A DNA stretch of 64,000 bases from contig JBBQZQ010000018.1 in assembly GCA_038207565.1 (NCBI GenBank), forward strand, positions 15,296-79,295, given 5' to 3'. Positions 1 to 8,841 of this stretch are shown one piece after another; the stretch's first letter is position 1; every line of letters starts with the position of its first letter. The DNA comes from JALZAI01 sp038207565 (GTDB taxonomy: Bacteria > Actinomycetota > Actinomycetes > Mycobacteriales > Jatrophihabitantaceae). The notes under the pieces are model-generated. The model saw only the letters and a program-made list of their open reading frames with translations, searched no databases and was not told the origin of the DNA. The position numbers were made by a program, and so were the translations under genes.

Positions 1-1140
1 CGCAACGGCGTGGAGGTCGTGCTCAAGGACGTCACTGCCGAGGCCGCAGAAACGGGCAAGGCGTACTCGGAGCGGCTGCTGGACAAGGCGGTGTCGCGGG
101 GCAAGATGACCCAGGCCGAGCGCAACGACGTCCTGGCCCGGATCACGCCGACAGCCGACTATGCCGACCTCGCCGGGTGCGACCTCGTGGTCGAGGCCGT
201 CTTCGAGAAGGCGTCGCTCAAGCACGAGGTCTTCGGCGAGACCGAACCGGTCGTGCTTCCCGACGCGCTGCTCGGCTCGAACACGTCCACCCTGCCCATC
301 ACCGGCCTGGCCGAAGGTGTGCGACGCAAGGCCGACTTCATCGGGCTGCACTTCTTCTCCCCGGTCGACAAGATGCCGCTGCTGGAGATCGTCCGTGGCG
401 AGCAGACCTCGGACGAGGCACTGGCCCGCGCCCTCGATTACGCGCAGCAGATCAAGAAGACGCCGATCGTCGTTCACGACAGTCGGGGCTTCTTCACCTC
501 GCGCGTGATCGGGACGTTCGTCAACGAGGCGCTGGCGATGCTCGGCGAAGGCGTGCCCCCGGCCAGCGTCGAGCAGGCCACCACACAGGCCGGGTACCCG
601 GTCGGTGCGCTGCAACTGGCCGACGAGCTGAATCTCGAGCTGTTCCTCAAGATCCGCGACGAGGCCCGCGCGGCGGAGGGCGAGGCCTACGTCCGCCACC
701 CCGCCGAGGATGTCGTCGAGAAGATGGTCTCGCTGGGGCGTGCGGGACGGCGGGAGGGTGCCGGCTTCTTCGACTACGACGAATCCGGCAAGCGCGTCGG
801 CCTGTGGCCGGGACTCGCCGAGCAGTTCCCCGTGTCGGGTGACCCGATGGCGATCGACCTGCACGAACTCGGCGAACGGATGCTCGTGATCGAGGCGGTC
901 GAGTCGGCGCGTTGCGTCGAGGAGGGCGTGCTGCTCACGACTGCCGACGCGAACATCGGCTCGATCATGGGCATCGGTTTCCCGCCGTGGACGGGCGGCG
1001 TGCTGCAGTACGTGAACGGGTTTGCCGGCGGGGTGGGTGGTTTCGTCGCCCGCGCAGAAGAGTTCGCGTCGCGGTTCGGGGCGCGCTTCGAACCGAATCC
1101 GCTGCTGCGCAAGAAAGCCGAGAACGGCGAGTCCTTCTGA
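1..1140 (+). CDS. fadB: 3-hydroxyacyl-CoA dehydrogenase region of a FadB/FadJ-type beta-oxidation protein (5' end cut by window)
   Basis: The reading frame is open from base 1, so the gene starts outside the window; only the last 379 codons are present. They encode the NAD-dependent 3-hydroxyacyl-CoA dehydrogenase part that oxidises L-3-hydroxyacyl-CoA to 3-ketoacyl-CoA. Visible signatures are LVVEAVFE (about residue 60 from the edge), SNTSTLPIT (about 90), the catalytic-His segment GLHFFSPVDKMPLLEIV (about 115) and SRGFFTSRVIGTFVNEAL, followed by the C-terminal dehydrogenase domain. A full FadB is about 700-720 residues with an N-terminal crotonase domain, which would lie upstream. It could serve fatty-acid oxidation or the acyl-CoA end of aromatic catabolism. 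The family call is firm; the substrate is not known. Confidence 0.88.
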   Translation, partial: RNGVEVVLKDVTAEAAETGKAYSERLLDKAVSRGKMTQAERNDVLARITPTADYADLAGCDLVVEAVFEKASLKHEVFGETEPVVLPDALLGSNTSTLPITGLAEGVRRKADFIGLHFFSPVDKMPLLEIVRGEQTSDEALARALDYAQQIKKTPIVVHDSRGFFTSRVIGTFVNEALAMLGEGVPPASVEQATTQAGYPVGALQLADELNLELFLKIRDEARAAEGEAYVRHPAEDVVEKMVSLGRAGRREGAGFFDYDESGKRVGLWPGLAEQFPVSGDPMAIDLHELGERMLVIEAVESARCVEEGVLLTTADANIGSIMGIGFPPWTGGVLQYVNGFAGGVGGFVARAEEFASRFGARFEPNPLLRKKAENGESF

Positions 1141-1146
1141 CCCCGG

Positions 1147-1205
1147 GGTCTTCGCCCCTGAGCAGGGCGTTGTGCGGCGTGTCGCCCTGCTCAGGGGCCA
1201 AGACC
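1147..1205. terminator. Strong hairpin between convergent fadB and Abm gene
   Basis: Arms 1154-1169 and 1183-1198 form a perfect 16-bp inverted repeat with a 13-nt loop. It extends through one C/C mismatch by six more pairs (1147-1152 with 1200-1205). It starts 7 nt after the fadB stop and lies between convergent genes, so it can stop transcription from both sides. There is no long T run, as is usual in high-GC actinobacteria. Confidence 0.75.
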
Positions 1206-1258
1206 AACGGGGGGGCGGACGCGATGCCGGACCACCGGCGAACGAGGCGACCAGAGGG

Positions 1259-1579
1259 CTAGAACGCGCCCTTGCCGTCGACGCCGATGCCCATGGACTC
1301 AGCCGGGATGATCAGCGGCTCGACGGCCATCAGCTCGCCCGCGGCTGCGAGCGCCGCCTTCAGGTGCGACGAGGCCAGGTGCGCGTCTAGGTCCGGCATC
1401 GAGCGCCACTTCTCTATGGTCACGAAGACATTGGGGTCCTGCAGCCCATGGTGCAGGCTGTAGTGCAGGCAACCCTCCTCGGCGTGGGTGGCGACAGCGA
1501 GATCGCTCAGCGCCGCTCCCACCTTCTCGGCCGATCCGGGCTTGGCGGTGATGACGGCGATGGCGCTGATCTCGGACAT
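1259..1579 (-). CDS. Antibiotic biosynthesis monooxygenase (ABM) domain protein
   Basis: A 106-residue protein of the ABM dimeric ferredoxin-like fold. It begins MSEISAIAVITAKPG and carries the family pattern HAEEGCLHYSLHHGLQDPN and FVTIEKWRSMPDLDAHLAS. The ATG at 1579 gives the usual family length (95-105 aa); the frame stays open upstream to 1720, but that part resembles no known domain. Members include quinol monooxygenases (YgiN), heme-degrading enzymes and many of unknown role, so the substrate cannot be given. The gene is isolated: about 230 bases separate it from ddl and it converges on fadB. Confidence 0.75.
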   Translation of the reverse strand: MSEISAIAVITAKPGSAEKVGAALSDLAVATHAEEGCLHYSLHHGLQDPNVFVTIEKWRSMPDLDAHLASSHLKAALAAAGELMAVEPLIIPAESMGIGVDGKGAF

Positions 1580-1813
1580 GACCTGCATCATGCCCAACCC
1601 GTAGGCGCGGATATCGTGCTGCGCGCCGTCACCGCCACCCGCCATGTCACGCCTTGCGCTAGGGCGGGTCGCTGCCGGGTCTGCTGGAGCCGACGATCTG
1701 GGCACCCACGTCAAGTTCACCGTCGTTCAGCCGGGGCCGCACCACGACCCGGACTCACCGAGGACGCTGCCGCCGAACCGGACCGGCTCCGCGCGCTCCC
1801 CCTCGGGTAGCGA

Positions 1814-2890
1814 TCAGGCTGCGCCGCGGCGCAACGCGGACTGGATGAGCCGGTCGACCAGGTCGGGATAGGGGACCCCGGACGCGGCCCAGACCTTGGG
1901 GAACATCGAGATCGGAGTGAATCCCGGCAGGGTGTTGACCTCGTTGACCAGGACCCGGTCGTCGGGAGTCACGAAGAAGTCCACGCGGGACAGCCCGGCG
2001 CAGTCGAGCGCGGTGAAGGCGCGGCAGGCGGCCTCCTGGACGCGTGCGGTGACCTCGGGCGAGAGATTCGCGGGGACATCGAATTCGCAGGCGTCGTCGA
2101 GGTACTTCGCCTCGAAGTCGTACCAGTCGTGTCCGCCGACCAACCGGATCTCGGCCACCACGCTGGCCTCGGGGCGACCGTCCGGGTCCTCGAGCACCCC
2201 GCACTCCACCTCACGGCCGAGCACCGCACCTTCCACGATCACCTTCGTGTCGTGGCCGAACGCGAGGTCTAGGGCGTCGGGCAGCTCAACCCACTCACGC
2301 ACCTTGCTGATGCCGACGCTGGAACCCGCCCGCGCCGGCTTGACGAAGACCGGCAGACCCAGCTCCTGCAGCTCGATCGAGGAGACGTCGGCACGGCGGC
2401 GGATGATCCGGTACGTCCCCACGTCGAGCCCGTCGGCCCGCAGCAGCTTCTTGGTGAATTCCTTGTCCATGGCCGCAGCGCTGGCGAACACACCCGGCCC
2501 CACGTAGGGGATTCCCGCCATCTCGAACAGGCCCTGGATCGCGCCGTCCTCGCCGTAACGCCCGTGCAGGACGGGAAAGACCACATCGACGGACTCGATC
2601 GCCCGAACGCCGGCACCCGGCTCGACGGCGACCAGGCCCTTCCCGGTCGGGTCGGGGGGCAGGACGACGGCCGAGCCGCCCTCCACGGTCGGCACCGCAC
2701 GCCCCGAGATGTGCATGCGGGACGGGTCGCCGTCGGTCAGCACCCAGCCGCCTGCGGGCGTGATGCCCACCGGGATGACCTCGTACTTGTCCGGATCGAG
2801 GGCCGCGATGACGCTGCCTGCCGAGACGACGGAGATACCGTGCTCGCTGCTGCGGCCGCCGTAGACCACCGCAACTCGTATGCGTCCCAC
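1814..2890 (-). CDS. ddl: D-alanine--D-alanine ligase
   Basis: ATP-grasp ligase joining two D-alanines for the peptidoglycan stem peptide; cytoplasmic. The 358 residues show the Ddl N-terminal signature VVYGGRSSEHGISVVSA (about 6-22), HGRYGEDGAIQGLFEM, the ATP-binding FVKPARAGSSVGISKV, and the C-terminal Mg-binding VNEVNTLPGFTPISMFP. The start is the GTG at 2890 (VGRIRVAVV...). The frame is open far upstream but there overlaps gpsA and is not protein-like. It lies 11 bp downstream of gpsA and is very likely cotranscribed with it. This order (plsC-gpsA-ddl) is common in actinobacteria; the thiL that often follows is absent here. Confidence 0.96.
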   Translation of the reverse strand: MGRIRVAVVYGGRSSEHGISVVSAGSVIAALDPDKYEVIPVGITPAGGWVLTDGDPSRMHISGRAVPTVEGGSAVVLPPDPTGKGLVAVEPGAGVRAIESVDVVFPVLHGRYGEDGAIQGLFEMAGIPYVGPGVFASAAAMDKEFTKKLLRADGLDVGTYRIIRRRADVSSIELQELGLPVFVKPARAGSSVGISKVREWVELPDALDLAFGHDTKVIVEGAVLGREVECGVLEDPDGRPEASVVAEIRLVGGHDWYDFEAKYLDDACEFDVPANLSPEVTARVQEAACRAFTALDCAGLSRVDFFVTPDDRVLVNEVNTLPGFTPISMFPKVWAASGVPYPDLVDRLIQSALRRGAA

Positions 2891-2901
2891 GAATGCCGAC
2901 C

Positions 2902-3915
2902 CTACCGAGATCCTGAGCGACCTTCGCTCTTCGTCGTGCGGGACATGAGCTTCTCGGCCATCATCGTGGGCGTCAGACCGCCGAAGCACACGGCCTCGAC
3001 CGCCTCGGTGATCGGGACGTCGACCCCGTGGCTCCGGGCGAGTTCGAGCACCGACCGGCACGACTTGACGCCCTCGGCCACCTGGCCGTGCGTCGCGTCC
3101 TGCGCCTGCTCGATCGTCTCGCCGCGGCCCAGGCGCTCGCCGAAAGTGCGGTTGCGCGACAGCGGCGACGAACACGTCGCGACGAGGTCCCCCAGCCCGG
3201 CGAGTCCGGCGAAGGTCATCGGGTCCGCACCCAGGGTCGCTCCCAGCCGCGCCGTCTCGGCCAGGCCGCGCGTGATCAGTGATGCGACCGAGTTGTCGCC
3301 CATGCCCATCCCCTGAGCGATGCCGCAGGCCAGGGCGATGACGTTCTTCACGGCACCGCCGAGCTCGCAGCCGATGACGTCGGTGTTCGTGTACGGACGG
3401 AAGTACCCGGTCGCGCACGCGCGCTGGACGAGGCCACAGTGTTGCTCGTCGGTGCAGGCGATGACGGTCGCAGTGGGCTGGCGCAGCGCGATCTCGCGCG
3501 CCAGATTGGGTCCGGACACGACGGCCAGGCGCTCGGCCGGTGCGGACGTCACCTCGCCGATCACCTCGGTCATTCGTTTGGTCGTGCCCAGCTCGACGCC
3601 CTTCATCAGGCTGACGAGGACGGCGTCAGCCGGCAACATCGCCGTCCACCGCGACAGGTTCTCCCGCAATGACTGCGCAGGAATGGCGATGGCAACGAGG
3701 TCGGCGTGCTCGAGCGCCTCCGCCGCGTCGTGCGTGGCATGCAACAGCGGCGGCAACTCGATACCCGGCAGGTAGTCGCCGTTCTCATGCTCGCTGTCGA
3801 TGCGCTGCGCCAGATCGGCCCGTCGCGCCCAGAGGGTGACCTCGGTCCCGGCGTCGCAGAGCACCTTCGCGAAGGTCGTCCCCCATGTCCCCGCACCCAG
3901 GACGGCGGCCTTCAC
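2902..3915 (-). CDS. gpsA: Glycerol-3-phosphate dehydrogenase [NAD(P)+]
   Basis: Reduces dihydroxyacetone phosphate to sn-glycerol-3-phosphate, the backbone for phospholipids. The 337-residue protein has the N-terminal dinucleotide fold with GAGTWGTTFAKVL (about 6-18), GPNLAREIA, the catalytic-lysine segment GGAVKNVIALACGI and the C-terminal GLGDLVATCSS and PITEAV motifs. The GTG start at 3915 forms a GTGA overlap with the stop of the plsC remnant. This is a typical coupling arrangement and fixes the start. It is followed 11 bp later by ddl. Confidence 0.96.
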   Translation of the reverse strand: MKAAVLGAGTWGTTFAKVLCDAGTEVTLWARRADLAQRIDSEHENGDYLPGIELPPLLHATHDAAEALEHADLVAIAIPAQSLRENLSRWTAMLPADAVLVSLMKGVELGTTKRMTEVIGEVTSAPAERLAVVSGPNLAREIALRQPTATVIACTDEQHCGLVQRACATGYFRPYTNTDVIGCELGGAVKNVIALACGIAQGMGMGDNSVASLITRGLAETARLGATLGADPMTFAGLAGLGDLVATCSSPLSRNRTFGERLGRGETIEQAQDATHGQVAEGVKSCRSVLELARSHGVDVPITEAVEAVCFGGLTPTMMAEKLMSRTTKSEGRSGSR

Positions 3916-4344
3916 GGGGCACCCATCGGCGTCTCGCCCGCACGACGCCATTGATAGAGCTCGCCGGTCGATCCGGGTACACGCAGCACCGCGAGATCGT
4001 GGCGCAGCCGCTGCTGCTGTACGCCCCACTGTGCGATGGGAAAGACCGAGACATCCGGGGCCAACATCGCCAGGCGCGCCGCGCCGGTCTTGGCACGCAT
4101 CGGCCAGCCGTCCGGGTCGCGGGTGACGGTGCCCTCCGGGTGTAGCACGATCATGCCGCCGCCCTGCAGCGCCTCGATGGCCGCGGCGAAGGACTGCTGA
4201 CGTCTATCGTCACGCACCCCACCGGGATGTGTCCCATCCCGCGCATGGCGGCACCGACCGCAAACACTTCGATGATCGTGTCCGAGCTTCTCCTCATGGC
4301 GCGGCCCCCACAACCTGCGCAGTCTCGCCGTCCGCGGCACTCAT
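3912..4344 (-). pseudogene. plsC: Decayed plsC (1-acylglycerol-3-phosphate acyltransferase) remnant
   Basis: Pieces of a PlsC acyltransferase survive in different frames. One frame (about 4220-4297) gives FAVGAAMRGMGHIPV, the segment before the usual IPVDR motif. Another (4225 down to 3912) gives DDRRQQSFAAAIEAL, the HPEGT acyl-acceptor motif and MRAKTGAARLAM to the C-terminus. A frameshift near 4221-4228 separates them. The N-terminal third with the catalytic HX4D motif is not found in any minus-strand frame back to about 4440. A start-like ATG at 4344 with GGAGGG upstream runs only 16 codons. The 3' end still overlaps gpsA by GTGA. Sequencing error could explain one frameshift but not the missing HX4D region. 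Confidence 0.72.
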
Positions 4345-4435
4345 CACCCTCCACCTCGTCCGCTGAAGTCTCCCCCATCGCCAGGAACTCCGGGGTGCTG
4401 GTCGACCGCCCGATCCCGGCGGCGCGGTCGACAGC

Positions 4436-4441
4436 TAGCGT
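4436..4441 (+). promoter_or_regulatory. Possible -10 element for the cofC-ppk-mutT1 operon
   Basis: TAGCGT fits the actinobacterial TANNNT -10 pattern and lies 34 bases before the GTG start of cofC, leaving room for the leader with its GGGGAAGGA ribosome site. No convincing -35 was found. Confidence 0.3.
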
Positions 4442-4475
4442 GGTGGGCTGCAGCGTCGGGGAAGGACAACACGCG

Positions 4476-5120
4476 GTGAACCGCTCGATGGGCACGGGTG
4501 ACCCGCTGCGTTGGACGGTGCTGGTCCCGCTGAAGGCACTGCCTGCGGCAAAGAGCCGGCTCGCCGCGACGGTCCCGCCCGAGTGGCACCCCGAACTGGT
4601 GGCCGCCATCCGCGCGGACACCCTGCGCGCGGTCGCAGCAGCAGCGTCGGTCGCACGCGTCCTTGTCGTTGCCGATACCGCGGGTGTCGCGCAAGGCGCG
4701 CTCGTGCAGTCGTCACCGGGCCTTAACGGCGCGCTGCGCGACGGTGCCGCATACGCGACGGCGCACTGGCCGGCGGAAGGTGTCGCGGCCCTGGTGGGCG
4801 ATCTGCCCGCGCTGCTCACCGCAGAGCTCGATGCCGCCCTCACCGCTGCCGCCGCCCACCCGCGTGGCTTCGTTCCCGACTCGACGGGAACCGGGACGAC
4901 CTTGCTGACCGCGGCCCCCGGAACCGCGCTGGTCCCGCGTTTCGGCGTCGGCTCGGCTGCCCGTCACGCGCGGGAGGCGGTCGTGCTGCACGCCGGCGCG
5001 AGCCTGCGCCACGACGTCGACTCAGCGGCGGATCTGGCCGGCGCGGCGGTGCTCGGCGTGGGGCCCGCCACGCGCGCAGTGCTCGATCGGGCAGGCCTGC
5101 CCGGCAAGTTGCCCGGCTAG
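4476..5120 (+). CDS. cofC: 2-phospho-L-lactate / phosphoenolpyruvate guanylyltransferase (F420 biosynthesis)
   Basis: CofC/FbiD-type nucleotidyltransferase making the GDP-activated three-carbon unit (from phosphoenolpyruvate in mycobacteria, phospholactate in archaea) that is joined to Fo in coenzyme F420 synthesis. The 214 residues show the GT-A-like signature VPLKALPAAKSRLA near the N-terminus, GLNGALRDGAAYA, LVGDLPALL and PRFGVGSAARHA. The GTG at 4476 is preferred because GAAGGA lies 9 nt upstream; the in-frame ATG at 4488 has no such site. The gene is divergent from the plsC remnant and only 26 bp precede ppk. No cofD/E/G/H genes are in the window. Confidence 0.9.
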   Translation: MNRSMGTGDPLRWTVLVPLKALPAAKSRLAATVPPEWHPELVAAIRADTLRAVAAAASVARVLVVADTAGVAQGALVQSSPGLNGALRDGAAYATAHWPAEGVAALVGDLPALLTAELDAALTAAAAHPRGFVPDSTGTGTTLLTAAPGTALVPRFGVGSAARHAREAVVLHAGASLRHDVDSAADLAGAAVLGVGPATRAVLDRAGLPGKLPG

Positions 5121-5146
5121 CTGGTTGAAGTTCACCCGGGCGCGGC

Positions 5147-7279
5147 ATGATGGGTTTCATGACCGAAGCCCTGATCGAGCCGGCCGACGCGGTTCCCGAG
5201 GGCGACCTCATGCCCGACGTGGCGCTCGCCAGCGATCTGCCAGACGGTCGATTCAGCAATCGCGAGCTGTCCTGGTTGGCGTTCAACGAGCGGGTGCTCG
5301 CGATCGCCGAGGACGAGAATCAGCCGCTGCTCGAGCGGATGAAATACCTCGCGATCTTTGCCAGCAACCTCGACGAGTTCTACATGGTGCGCGTCGCCGG
5401 GCTCAAGCGCCGCGCGGACATGGGCCTGCAGGTGCCATCGGCGGACGGCTTGTCCCCGCGCGAGGTGCTCGCCGCGCTCGGCTCGCGCACGAACGAGCTC
5501 GTCGAGCGGCACGCCCGATGCTTCCGCGACGTCATCGGCCCCGCCCTGGAGAAGGAGGGCATCCACATCCGCCGGTGGGACGCCCTGGACGACGAGGAGA
5601 AGGGCAGCCTCGCCGAGTACTTCCGCAGCAAGGTGTTCCCCGTCCTGACCCCGCTCGCGGTCGACCCGGCGCACCCGTTCCCCTACATCTCCGGGCTATC
5701 GCTGAATCTTGCCGTCCTCGTCCGCGAGCATCAGGGCGGCGCGCAACTGTTTGCCCGGGTCAAGGTGCCCAACAACGTACCCCGCTTCGTCGTCGTGTCC
5801 TCGTCGTCGGAGGAGACCGAATACCTGCCGCTGGAGGATCTGATCGCGGCGCACCTGCCGATGCTCTTCCCAGGCATGGAGGTCATCGAGCACCACGTCT
5901 TCCGCGTCACCCGCAACGCCGATTTCGAGGTCGAGGAGGATCGCGACGAGGATCTGCTGCAGGCGCTGGAACGCGAGTTGATGCGCCGCCGCTTCGGACC
6001 GGCGGTGCGACTGGAGGTCACCGACGACATCGACGACGACGTGGTCGAGTTGTTGGTGAGCGAGATCGACGTGGACATCGAGGATCTGCAACATGTCCCG
6101 GGATTGCTCGACCTGAGCGCCCTGTGGCAGGTGTACGACATCGACCGCCCTGCCCTCAAGGACAAGCCGTTCGTCCCGGCAACCCACCTGCGCTTCGCCG
6201 AAGGTGAGACCCCCAAGTCGGTCTTCTCGACGCTGCGGGACGGTGACGTCCTCGTCCATCACCCGTACGAGTCGTTCGCAACGAGTGTTCAGCGCTTCAT
6301 CGAGCAGGCCGCTGCCGACCCGAACGTCCTCGCCATCAAGCAGACCCTGTACCGCACCTCGGGTGACTCGCCGATAGTCGATGCGTTGATCGACGCAGCG
6401 CAGGCCGGCAAGCAGGTGGTGGCGCTGGTCGAGATCAAGGCCCGCTTCGACGAGCAGGCCAACATCAGGTGGGCCCGAGCGCTGGAGCGTGCCGGTTGCC
6501 ACGTGGTCTACGGCGTGGTCGGGTTGAAAACCCACTGCAAGACGGCGCTGGTGGTTCGCCAGGAGGGCAGCACCATCCGCCGCTACGCGCACGTCGGCAC
6601 GGGCAACTACAACCCGAAGACGGCCCGGCTGTACGAGGATCTCGGGTTGTTCACCGCCGACGAGGCGGTCTGCGCCGACATCACCGACCTCTTCAACGTC
6701 CTGACCGGTTATTCGCGGCAGACCCAGTACCGTTCGCTGCTTGTCGCGCCGCAGGGTCTGCGGGCGGGGCTGATCGAGCGCATCGAGCGCGAGATCGAGC
6801 ACGCGCGCGCTGGACGTCGAGCGCGCATCCAGTTCAAGACCAACCACCTCGTCGACGAGCAGACGATCGACGCGCTCTACCGTGCGTCACGCGAAGGCGT
6901 GCAGGTCCAATTGTTGGTACGCACGTTCTGCACGATCCGTTCGGGAGTCGAGGGCCTGTCCGAGAACATCACCACCCGCTCGGTACTCGGCCGCTTTCTC
7001 GAGCACTCGCGCGTCTACTACTTCGGCAACGATGGCGATTCGGAGTATTGGATCGGTTCGGCGGACCTGATGCACCGAAACCTCGACCGTCGCGTCGAAG
7101 TGCTGTGCCAGGTGTCGGACAAGGATGCCAGGGCCACGCTGCGCGAATCGCTCGACCTCGCCTTCGCGCCGGAAACCGCTGCGTGGGACATGCAACCGGA
7201 CGGGACGTGGGCGCGCTCCGGTGGCGAGCGTGACTACCAGCAGCGGCTGATGCGCCGCCTGGCCGACCGCGGCGAGTGA
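5147..7279 (+). CDS. ppk: Polyphosphate kinase 1
   Basis: Reversible transfer of the ATP gamma-phosphate to polyphosphate. The 710 residues follow mycobacterial PPK1 closely: NRELSWLAFNERVLA and FASNLDEFYMVRVAGLKRR (N and H domains), ADFEVEEDRDEDLLQALERE, LAIKQTLYRTSGDSPIV, then GLKTHCKTALVVR, containing the autophosphorylated histidine, and HVGTGNYNPKTARLYED in the phospholipase-D-like C domains. The ATG at 5147 gives the full length; ATG 5159 is an alternative and neither has a strong ribosome site. It follows cofC by 26 bp and precedes mutT1 by 3 bp, a ppk-mutT1 pairing that is common in actinobacteria. Confidence 0.97.
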   Translation: MMGFMTEALIEPADAVPEGDLMPDVALASDLPDGRFSNRELSWLAFNERVLAIAEDENQPLLERMKYLAIFASNLDEFYMVRVAGLKRRADMGLQVPSADGLSPREVLAALGSRTNELVERHARCFRDVIGPALEKEGIHIRRWDALDDEEKGSLAEYFRSKVFPVLTPLAVDPAHPFPYISGLSLNLAVLVREHQGGAQLFARVKVPNNVPRFVVVSSSSEETEYLPLEDLIAAHLPMLFPGMEVIEHHVFRVTRNADFEVEEDRDEDLLQALERELMRRRFGPAVRLEVTDDIDDDVVELLVSEIDVDIEDLQHVPGLLDLSALWQVYDIDRPALKDKPFVPATHLRFAEGETPKSVFSTLRDGDVLVHHPYESFATSVQRFIEQAAADPNVLAIKQTLYRTSGDSPIVDALIDAAQAGKQVVALVEIKARFDEQANIRWARALERAGCHVVYGVVGLKTHCKTALVVRQEGSTIRRYAHVGTGNYNPKTARLYEDLGLFTADEAVCADITDLFNVLTGYSRQTQYRSLLVAPQGLRAGLIERIEREIEHARAGRRARIQFKTNHLVDEQTIDALYRASREGVQVQLLVRTFCTIRSGVEGLSENITTRSVLGRFLEHSRVYYFGNDGDSEYWIGSADLMHRNLDRRVEVLCQVSDKDARATLRESLDLAFAPETAAWDMQPDGTWARSGGERDYQQRLMRRLADRGE

Positions 7280-7282
7280 GCG

Positions 7283-8155
7283 ATGGCATCCGGGCGGACC
7301 GTCCTGGCCGCAGGCGGCGTCGTGTGGCGTCGCCAGGAGGGCGTGGTCGAGGTCGCGCTGGTGCACCGGCCGCGCTATGACGACTGGTCGCTGCCGAAGG
7401 GCAAGGCCTGCGACGGTGAATCCGAACTCGCGGCGGCCGTACGCGAGGTGCACGAGGAGATCGGTGCTCGCGTCGCGGTGTCGCGCCGCCTCGCAACGGT
7501 GCGCTACTCGCTCAGCGACGGAGGCCGCAAAAAGGTGACGTACTGGGCGATGCTGCACCTCAACGGCGACTTCGTGCCCAACGAGGAGGTCGACGACATC
7601 GAATGGCTGCCACCGGCAAAGGCCCGTAAGCGGGTCGACTACGACGCCGATCGCGGCGTGCTGCGCGACTTTGCAGCAGTGCCTGCACCGGACTCCGTGC
7701 TGGTACTCGTTCGACATGCCAAGGCCGGCAAGCGCAGCCAGTGGCGCGGGGACGACCTGCGGCGGCCGTTGGACGCAAACGGTGTCGAGCAGTCAGCCAA
7801 GCTGTCGCAGCTGCTCACCTACTTCGCGCCGCACCGGGTCTACTCCGCGGACCCGGTGCGCTGCGTGCAGACGGTGGAGCCCCTCGCCGCAGCCCTCGAC
7901 GTGCAGGTGCGGGTCGAGCCGCTGTTCGGTGACGAGTCGTTCGTGACCAGTCCGGGCGCGTCGCAGACAGCCTTGCTGTCACTGGCCAAACCCGCCACCG
8001 TCACCGTCGTGTGCAGCCAGGGCACGACGATCCCTGCCCTGGTCGATCGGCTCGGGCCCGGCACTCGTTCCTCCGAGACCCGTAAAGGCGCCTGGTGGGT
8101 GCTGACGCTGACCGACGGCGACGTCGTGACCGCCGACCACTATGACGCCCCCTGA
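7283..8155 (+). CDS. mutT1: MutT1-type Nudix hydrolase with histidine phosphatase domain
   Basis: A 290-residue two-domain enzyme. Residues 1-135 are a Nudix domain with a complete Nudix box (GKACDGESEL...REVHEEIGA). Residues about 145-290 are a histidine phosphatase domain starting VLVLVRHAKAGKRSQW (catalytic RHA) with the second histidine region VVCSQGTTIPALVDRL. Mycobacterial MutT1 removes 8-oxo-dGTP/GTP and cleaves diadenosine polyphosphates. In the C domain the usual 'SHG' reads CSQG, so one phosphatase position differs from the classical motif. The stop codon lies inside a short tandem repeat. Confidence 0.9.
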   Translation: MASGRTVLAAGGVVWRRQEGVVEVALVHRPRYDDWSLPKGKACDGESELAAAVREVHEEIGARVAVSRRLATVRYSLSDGGRKKVTYWAMLHLNGDFVPNEEVDDIEWLPPAKARKRVDYDADRGVLRDFAAVPAPDSVLVLVRHAKAGKRSQWRGDDLRRPLDANGVEQSAKLSQLLTYFAPHRVYSADPVRCVQTVEPLAAALDVQVRVEPLFGDESFVTSPGASQTALLSLAKPATVTVVCSQGTTIPALVDRLGPGTRSSETRKGAWWVLTLTDGDVVTADHYDAP

Positions 8156-8203
8156 AACAGACGCCCCCCGAAACAGACGCCCCTGAAGCAGACACCTCTG
8201 AAG
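8149..8203. repeat. Degenerate 15-16 bp tandem repeat at the mutT1 stop codon
   Basis: About 3.5 units of CCCCTGAAACAGACG-type sequence (8149-8163, 8164-8179, 8180-8194, 8195-8203) with few mismatches. The mutT1 TGA is in the first unit. The rest of the gap up to 8276 holds only weak inverted repeats between convergent mutT1 and hupB. Confidence 0.7.
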
Positions 8204-8276
8204 CGCCGAGTGGCGGGTACAACTCGCCAATTGCGGCGTAGTCGCCACCCGGCGAACAGAGAGCGCGAGGTCGTGA

Positions 8277-8789
8277 CTAGCGCGAAGACTTCTTCGCAGC
8301 ACCCTTCTTCGCGCTCGACTTCGTCGCGGCCGTGGTCTTCGTGGCCGTACTCTTGGCCGCCGCTGCCTTCTTCACCGGCGACGCCTTGGTCGCAGTGGCC
8401 TTCGCTGCGGTTGCCTTCTTGGCCGGCGCAGCTTTCTTGGCCGTGGTCTTCGCCTGCGTGGTCTTCTTCGCCGCGGTGGCTTTCTTGGCGGGGGCCTTGG
8501 CGATCTTGCGAGCACCGCTGATGATGGCCTTGAACTCGGCACCGGGGCGGAATGCAGGCACTTGGGTCTTCTTCACCTTCACCGGTGCGCCGGTGGCGGG
8601 GTTACGTGCTGTGCGGGCTGCGCGTTCGCGCTTCTCGAACACACCGAACCCGGTGAGGGCGACCTTCTCACCCTTGACCACCGAGGCGTACACGGTGGAG
8701 ATCACGGCGTCGAGCGCGGCGGATGCACGCTTCTTGTCGCCGTCGAGCCGCTCGGCGAGCGCCTCGACGAACTGGGACTTGTTCGGCAC
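8277..8789 (-). CDS. hupB: HU-family histone-like nucleoid protein with Lys/Ala-rich tail
   Basis: DNA-binding nucleoid protein of 170 residues. Residues 1-90 are a canonical HU fold (NKSQFVEALAERLDGDKKRA, VALTGFGVFEKRERAARTAR, VPAFRPGAEFKAIISGA). Residues 91-170 form a basic tail of PAKKATAAKK-like repeats, as in mycobacterial HupB/Lsr2-era nucleoid proteins and eukaryotic H1. The start is GTG 8789, with AGGAGG at 8794-8799; the frame is open further upstream but without similarity. It is transcribed alone, after leuD on the same strand but about 190 bp away, where a separate promoter is likely. Confidence 0.95.
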   Translation of the reverse strand: MPNKSQFVEALAERLDGDKKRASAALDAVISTVYASVVKGEKVALTGFGVFEKRERAARTARNPATGAPVKVKKTQVPAFRPGAEFKAIISGARKIAKAPAKKATAAKKTTQAKTTAKKAAPAKKATAAKATATKASPVKKAAAAKSTATKTTAATKSSAKKGAAKKSSR

Positions 8790-8841
8790 TAGTCCTCCTG
8801 GGACGGGTCGTAGTCGACCATTGCGGTCTCTGTCGATCCGA

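Noticed and set aside
1580..1813. A hidden gene (thiL or DUF3515) between ddl and the Abm gene
   Set aside because: Open frames there are short and show no thiL or other family motif; I see nothing in this stretch.
4151..4297. A separate small gene encoding a 48-residue protein containing FAVGAAMRGMGHIPV
   Set aside because: The motif belongs to PlsC and the frame ends shortly after a frameshift; it is part of the plsC remnant.
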